Part shown: in pieces, positions 50,801 through 56,800 of the stretch | Layout: each line of letters opens with the position of its first letter | How positions within the stretch are numbered: the first letter of the stretch is position 1 | NCBI GenBank assembly: GCA_940671915.1 | Contig: CALNVZ010003435.1 | Coordinates: forward strand, 9,893,435 to 9,957,434 | Direction: 5' to 3' | DNA length: 64,000 nt | Origin: Paracentrotus lividus | Lineage: Eukaryota; Echinodermata; Echinoidea; Camarodonta; Echinidae | The notes under the pieces: model-generated | Told to the model about the DNA's origin: nothing | Databases searched by the model: none | The model's input: the letters and a program-made list of their open reading frames with translations, nothing else | Translations under genes and position numbers: made by a program

Positions 50801-53800
50801 GTTTCAAATGGGGGAGGGGGGGGGGGAGCGTCTCCCTCCTCTCTGGCCTGGATCCGGCACAGATGTTTTCCTTGCTTCCATAGGTTATTCTATGAACTCT
50901 CCACTCTTTATGTTCATGTTTAGGCCATCTATTATCAATTGCCTGAGTTCAGCTGTGCGTAACAGTGTCTTAGAGGGGAAGGAACCACCCGTACAACCAG
51001 AGTGCCGTTCACAACTCAAGTTTGAACTCCTTCAGAGGGTGAGTATGGGTTATATAGAGGTCAGATTGGGGTCATGATGGGGTTAGGCTGGGGTCATGAT
51101 GTATTCATGGAGGGGTCAAGACAGTGTCTTACAGCAGAAAGAACCACCCATACAACCAGAGTGCCGTTCACAACTCAAGTTTGAACTCCTTCAGAGGGTG
51201 AGTAGAGGTCATGTTGGGGTCAAGAAGGGGTCATGTTGTATCCATGAAAGGATCAACTTGGGGTCAACTAGGGATCATTTGGTCATGAAATTGGTATTGT
51301 GCACGTTTTTAACAGAAGTCTTGTACGGTTTAGGTAAATGTGATGGGAAGAGTCAAATGAAGGTTTATTGATTACATTTTCTCCTGCGACAATTGCTGTG
51401 CTATCAGTTCCATACACATAGCAAATGACTAACTTTAACCATTTACTTGACATTCTACCCTGCCCTAAACTTAATATTAAACCCTATTGCAACCCTAACC
51501 CTAACTCTATAATGTTAGTTAAAATAAAGCCTGCAGGAGCAAATGTTGTGTCACCGGTTAATTGTGGTTAAGATATTACATTATATGTATGTGTGGTTAG
51601 AACCAATTTTTTCTTGGTGTGCATTTTGCAATCAACATGTGTCAGCTACATTACCAGCTCATAAGATTCGGTAGCCTCGGAATATTGGAGCAGTTAGAAC
51701 AACTTGGGTAATGGAAATATTTAAATACTATTATCTATCTGAACTTATCCAAGAGACCTGGAATCTCGTGTAGATTGCTCTTCAATTGTCCTTGTAGTCA
51801 TGATATGACCCAAAATATACCAAAACAGCTGATGTGTTTGGGTCCTGACCATTTTGTGTTGCCCCATACATGCATTTCTGTGTAAGTCCATATGTCTCAA
51901 ACCTTAATGGGGTTAATTTCTTATCATTTTGGCGATTCCAAAACCTCACAGCCCAAAATAATGCTTTGGTGAACTGTTATCAACCTTTCCAAATCACTTT
52001 TATACAGTATCTTCCACATTTCAATGTCATGACCAGAACAATAATTTCACTTTAATTCCTAGGATGAGAATATACAATTAGATCCTGAGCTGAAGCAGGC
52101 TTGCGGTGATGAAGTAACGAGGCTCTGTCCTAAGGTGACGCAGGGAAACGCCAGGGTGCTGGAATGCTTACGGTCTCACCAAGAAGAACTTGGTAACGAC
52201 TGTCACGTCAAGGTCTTCAACAGAGAAAAAGAGATGGTTGCTAAACCAGATATTGATTATGCCCTTATGCATTCCTGCAAGAAAACCATCAAGGTATTGA
52301 ATTTTATTGTAATTGTATTGGTTTATTTTCTTTAATATGTTTAAAGGGGCTGTAAACTGACAAGATTACCGTATTTGCCGGCGTAAAGGCCGCAGCATTT
52401 TTGGATAAAATGATGTCGCAAAGTCGGGGTGCGGCTTATACGTGACAACAACAAAATCGGGCATTTTCAACCCCTTGAAAAAACATGTTTTTTGCACATA
52501 TTGGGACTGGTAAAACATTGCAATAGGAACCACAGGAATACAAGATCTTACCAACAAGTTTGAGCTACTTTGTGGAGATTGAACAATTATTTTTTTTCAT
52601 GACAAACTCAGCACTCAGTTTCTTTTTATTTGCTGTTGATATGAGTCATTTCTGAGCAAAATACATGTCCAAAATTTTTTTTTTAATTGATCGCGAACTT
52701 GACTTCTAGTACAAAATATGAGTTTGGTGACCTGCCGCCCTCTGTAGTTCATGTTATGCACAGCTAAAAATACAGCTTAAAAATACGATCTTTTTCATCT
52801 TTAGATCTAGATTTTCAGCTTTAATTTTAATATATATTCAAGAAAAAAGGTAGGATATAAGAGCCTATGTAAATATTTTAATGCCATCACTACCACATGT
52901 TGGAAACTTGTTCCAAAGATGTGATTTTAGCAGCAAAATCGGAACATTTGTTGGCTGATCGCAGAGCATGCTGCCTGCTGTGCTGGTGTTGGTTGTTGTG
53001 AATTTGTGCTGTGTGAATGATCAGCTGAGCGATTTCTTGACTTTGCTAAGACTCTAGATTCTGACTTGTCATTATCTTTTGAGCGATTTCTTTGAGGACT
53101 TAAACAATGAATCATTGGCTTGCTCTTTCAGGGCTTATTTCTTACTTTTCTCTGTAGATTTCTAGATATTTTTTGTTAGGATTTTTTTTTTTTTTTTTTA
53201 GAATTTTTTTTTTTCCAGATTTTTTTTTTTATTTTTTTTTAAAAAGGTTGTCAAAAAGGGGGTGCGGCTTATACGGCGCTGCGGCCTTATCGCCGGCAAA
53301 TACGGTATGTGTCTTTTTAGTGTTCCAACTCAGGGCCAATCTGTGCCCTGTAACACAAAGACTTACAGTTGATAAAAAGATACGATTTGATTTTTTTCTC
53401 GGTGGCCTCATTTGGAATGCAGGTACATTCATGGGTTAGCAATAGGATTTGATTAAGATTATGGTTAGGACTAGGGTTAGGATTGAGATCATCAACTTTA
53501 GAGCACCCTGTCCACGATGCGTCTACCAAGAAAAAAAATTGATCATATCTTTTTATCAATCGTAAGTCTTTGTGTTACAGGACACAGGTGTAATACAAAG
53601 CGAAAATAATCAATAACGTACCATGCAACAAAGCAAAATGTGAGTGGAACTTTGGTCTGTTTTGCTTTCAGACTATGTAGAGATTCAGTTACTTCTTAGT
53701 GTAATAGCTGAAGCCCATTCCTTTATTTTCATTTGTCCCAAAAAGAGATGTAGGAAAATTAGTTTCCCTGTCTATTCTCGTGTTATCTGTTGCTGTCTAA

Positions 53801-56800
53801 ATGTCACATTTTATGCACTTATCATTTAGGATATTCACCATTATATTTCCGTTTGTTTTGCAGATTAAGTGTAAAGATGTAGATCCAGATAAATTGATCA
53901 TTTTGATAATTATTGCTTGTTTTTCTGTTTGTTTTGCAGATGAAGTGTAAAGATATAGATCCAGATAAATTGATCATTTTGATAATTATTGCTTGTTTTT
54001 CTGTTTGTTTTGCAGATGAAGTGTAAAGATGTAGATCCAGATAAATTGATTGATTGTCTGAAAGGACACAAGGACGATCCTGATACAGAACCAAGGTAAG
54101 AATCTGCTCCAACCTACCTTGAAAAAGCTGGATTAATTTAAATATGTACTGCTCAATATTCTGCTGACTGTTTATGGTATAAGCCAGAAATTTTGTGAAC
54201 AAATACTTTCATGCTTTAGGAATAGGTGTGGAAATTCTTGAGGGCTTAATTTTATGATTTTCTTGTTGTTTTTTTTGTTTTTTTTCATTTTGAATAACAA
54301 TCTATTGAAGTGCAAATAATGACAAAGACTGACTGATACATTCATCGAGTTCGAACAATTCCAAGAATGTCTGTATTATTTAGAATTCCAAACCCAACGA
54401 TTAATTCCATCCTCAAAACATGACTTTGTCCGTAGATGTAGGATGGTCCTGAACAAACGTCAGATTGAGAGGAATTCTAACATCATGCTGAATCCGCAGC
54501 TCCGCAAGGCCTGTAAGATGGACATTGCTAAGTTCTGTAAAAGCGTGGAGAGTGAGGTCGAGAAGGACCCCACATTGATGGAGGGAAAAGTTATCAACTG
54601 CCTGAGGGGAGAGTTCAAAAAGAGAGAATCTGTGAGTAGAACAGTGTAAAAAAAAAAAATTGTGTCTGAGAACTTTTGAGGGGATTTTGCCATGGCAAAA
54701 TTGCAAATTTCTAGATTAGATTTTTTTCCCTTCTCAATTTTGCTGAATTGCTCTACAGTATAAGCCAGTTTGTAATTTTCACATCCTGCCCTTATTCAGT
54801 TCGGTAGAGAAAGTCATTCTTATGCGCAAGTTTTGGCAGATGGCGCGATAATTTTCCCAACCCAGTGCACTCTAAATCTAAATGTAAATGATCACAGACT
54901 TTTAACTTCCAAAGCTCCAAATTTATATCACTATAAATATATTTTCTATTCGGTATTGCTATTCAGCATGAGTCTAATTGCAAACTTCACTTGTATTCTT
55001 AATCAAAACATATTTTCAGTGCTTACAAGTTGGAATGGGACTGCAGTGTCATTGTCTGACTCTATCGAGTAAAAAAAATTTGAATAGATAATATTTTTTT
55101 CTTTCATTTTTTTCCTTCTAAATTCAGAAATTGACTCCAACCTGTGAGAAGCATATGAGTGGGGTAAGTATTCACATTACATTTTCCTTGAAATAAGAAA
55201 CTTAACCAAGGAACTACCCCTGACCTTTTGACATTTACCCCTCCTTGAACAACAATACTAAACCTTAACCCTTTTGACCCCTGAATTATTTTTGCAGATT
55301 TCTGGGAATTCAAAATGTACAAATTTTATTTACAAGGTTGAAAGAGGTATGCAAAATTTTACCGCAATGATAAAGGGTCTGTAATATATTTTTGCAATAT
55401 GCTATCTTTTGGCGAAATAAAAAAAAAGTTTTAAACAGAGAATCATATTAAAAAATATTTCTAAAGTTTCTCAAGGGCACATGGAAAGGGGTATTTTTAG
55501 GATATTTTACTGTCGTTGGCTAGTCTGTAAACCGGCATTTCGGGTTCAAAAGGTTAAGGTAGATGTCAGGGCATAGTTGTCTGAGTTTGTTTGGTGTCGA
55601 GGGGGTAGTTGTTCTTAAAAGGATGTATCTTTATGAAATAGTGCTTTTATTATGACAAAACTCTGTGATGTGAAAGGTGCAAAGTATAATCTCTTACATG
55701 ATGCAAACATTTCATGACAGCAATGCATTGCAGCAGAGCCTGATGAGTTTGTCATGGACAGACATTTTCCAAATTTTCCTAAAGTTTGACGGCCTTTGAA
55801 AAATTAAATATGAGAAATTTTGAACTTGTTTGTGTTTTATAGTTACGGGTACCACTGGATGTGCCATATTATGACAAAATTTGGTTACCATGGGTATGTG
55901 CTAAAAATAGAATAATTTAAATGTTTATTGTCATGGACGGATGAAATGTTCACTCCTAACTGATCAGCCTCAGCAACATATTCTATCAGAGAGGAATAAA
56001 AATTAAGATAATGGTATTCACAAAAGTGACATTCTATATGATATTGAAAAGCTCTGTAATGCTCTGATTACAAAAAAAATACAAAAGGAATAATCTTATT
56101 TTGATGCATGTAGTGTTTCTGACTAAATTCCTATGGCAAGACCTTAACCTATGGGTTGCAGTAGTGAGATATAATTTGAAAGCTGTATATCAGGGTATTG
56201 AAGCTAGAGCTTGGTTAGTAAACACAAATTGAAGTTATATTGCCCTGTAACATAAAAAATAACGATTAATTAAAACTTTGAAACAAGTATTCAGAGGGAG
56301 ACATTCATGAATAGAAGTTTAATATTATTATCATCATTGCTTTGTTCAGCTTTTGAAGGAGGGTGCGGACGACTACAGACTGGACCGTAAGCTGGTCAAG
56401 TACTGCTTCAACACCATCAAAGAGATGTGTCCAGATGAGATGGATCATCCTGGTACAGGAAGGGTGGAGGAGTGCCTCAAAGGTCATCTTGCTAAAATCA
56501 AGGATGGTGAATGTCAACGGGTCAGTAGTGGTCATGATGATGTTGTAGTCATCATTGTAATGATGGACTGCCAGTGATGATGTGTTCTGTAGATTAGTAT
56601 CTCCTATATGTATGTATGTATGTTGTTAATGTTATTGACTTCAGGGCCCCACTATCAAGCCTCGATTCTAAAGGGGTCCCAAAACCAATTCGTCAATCAA
56701 GTAATCTAATTGATATGTGTTTATGTACTCATTTTATCCAATATGTATGATTATATTTTGATGTTTTTGGTAAGGAGTAAATAAACTTGAACTCAAAGCT

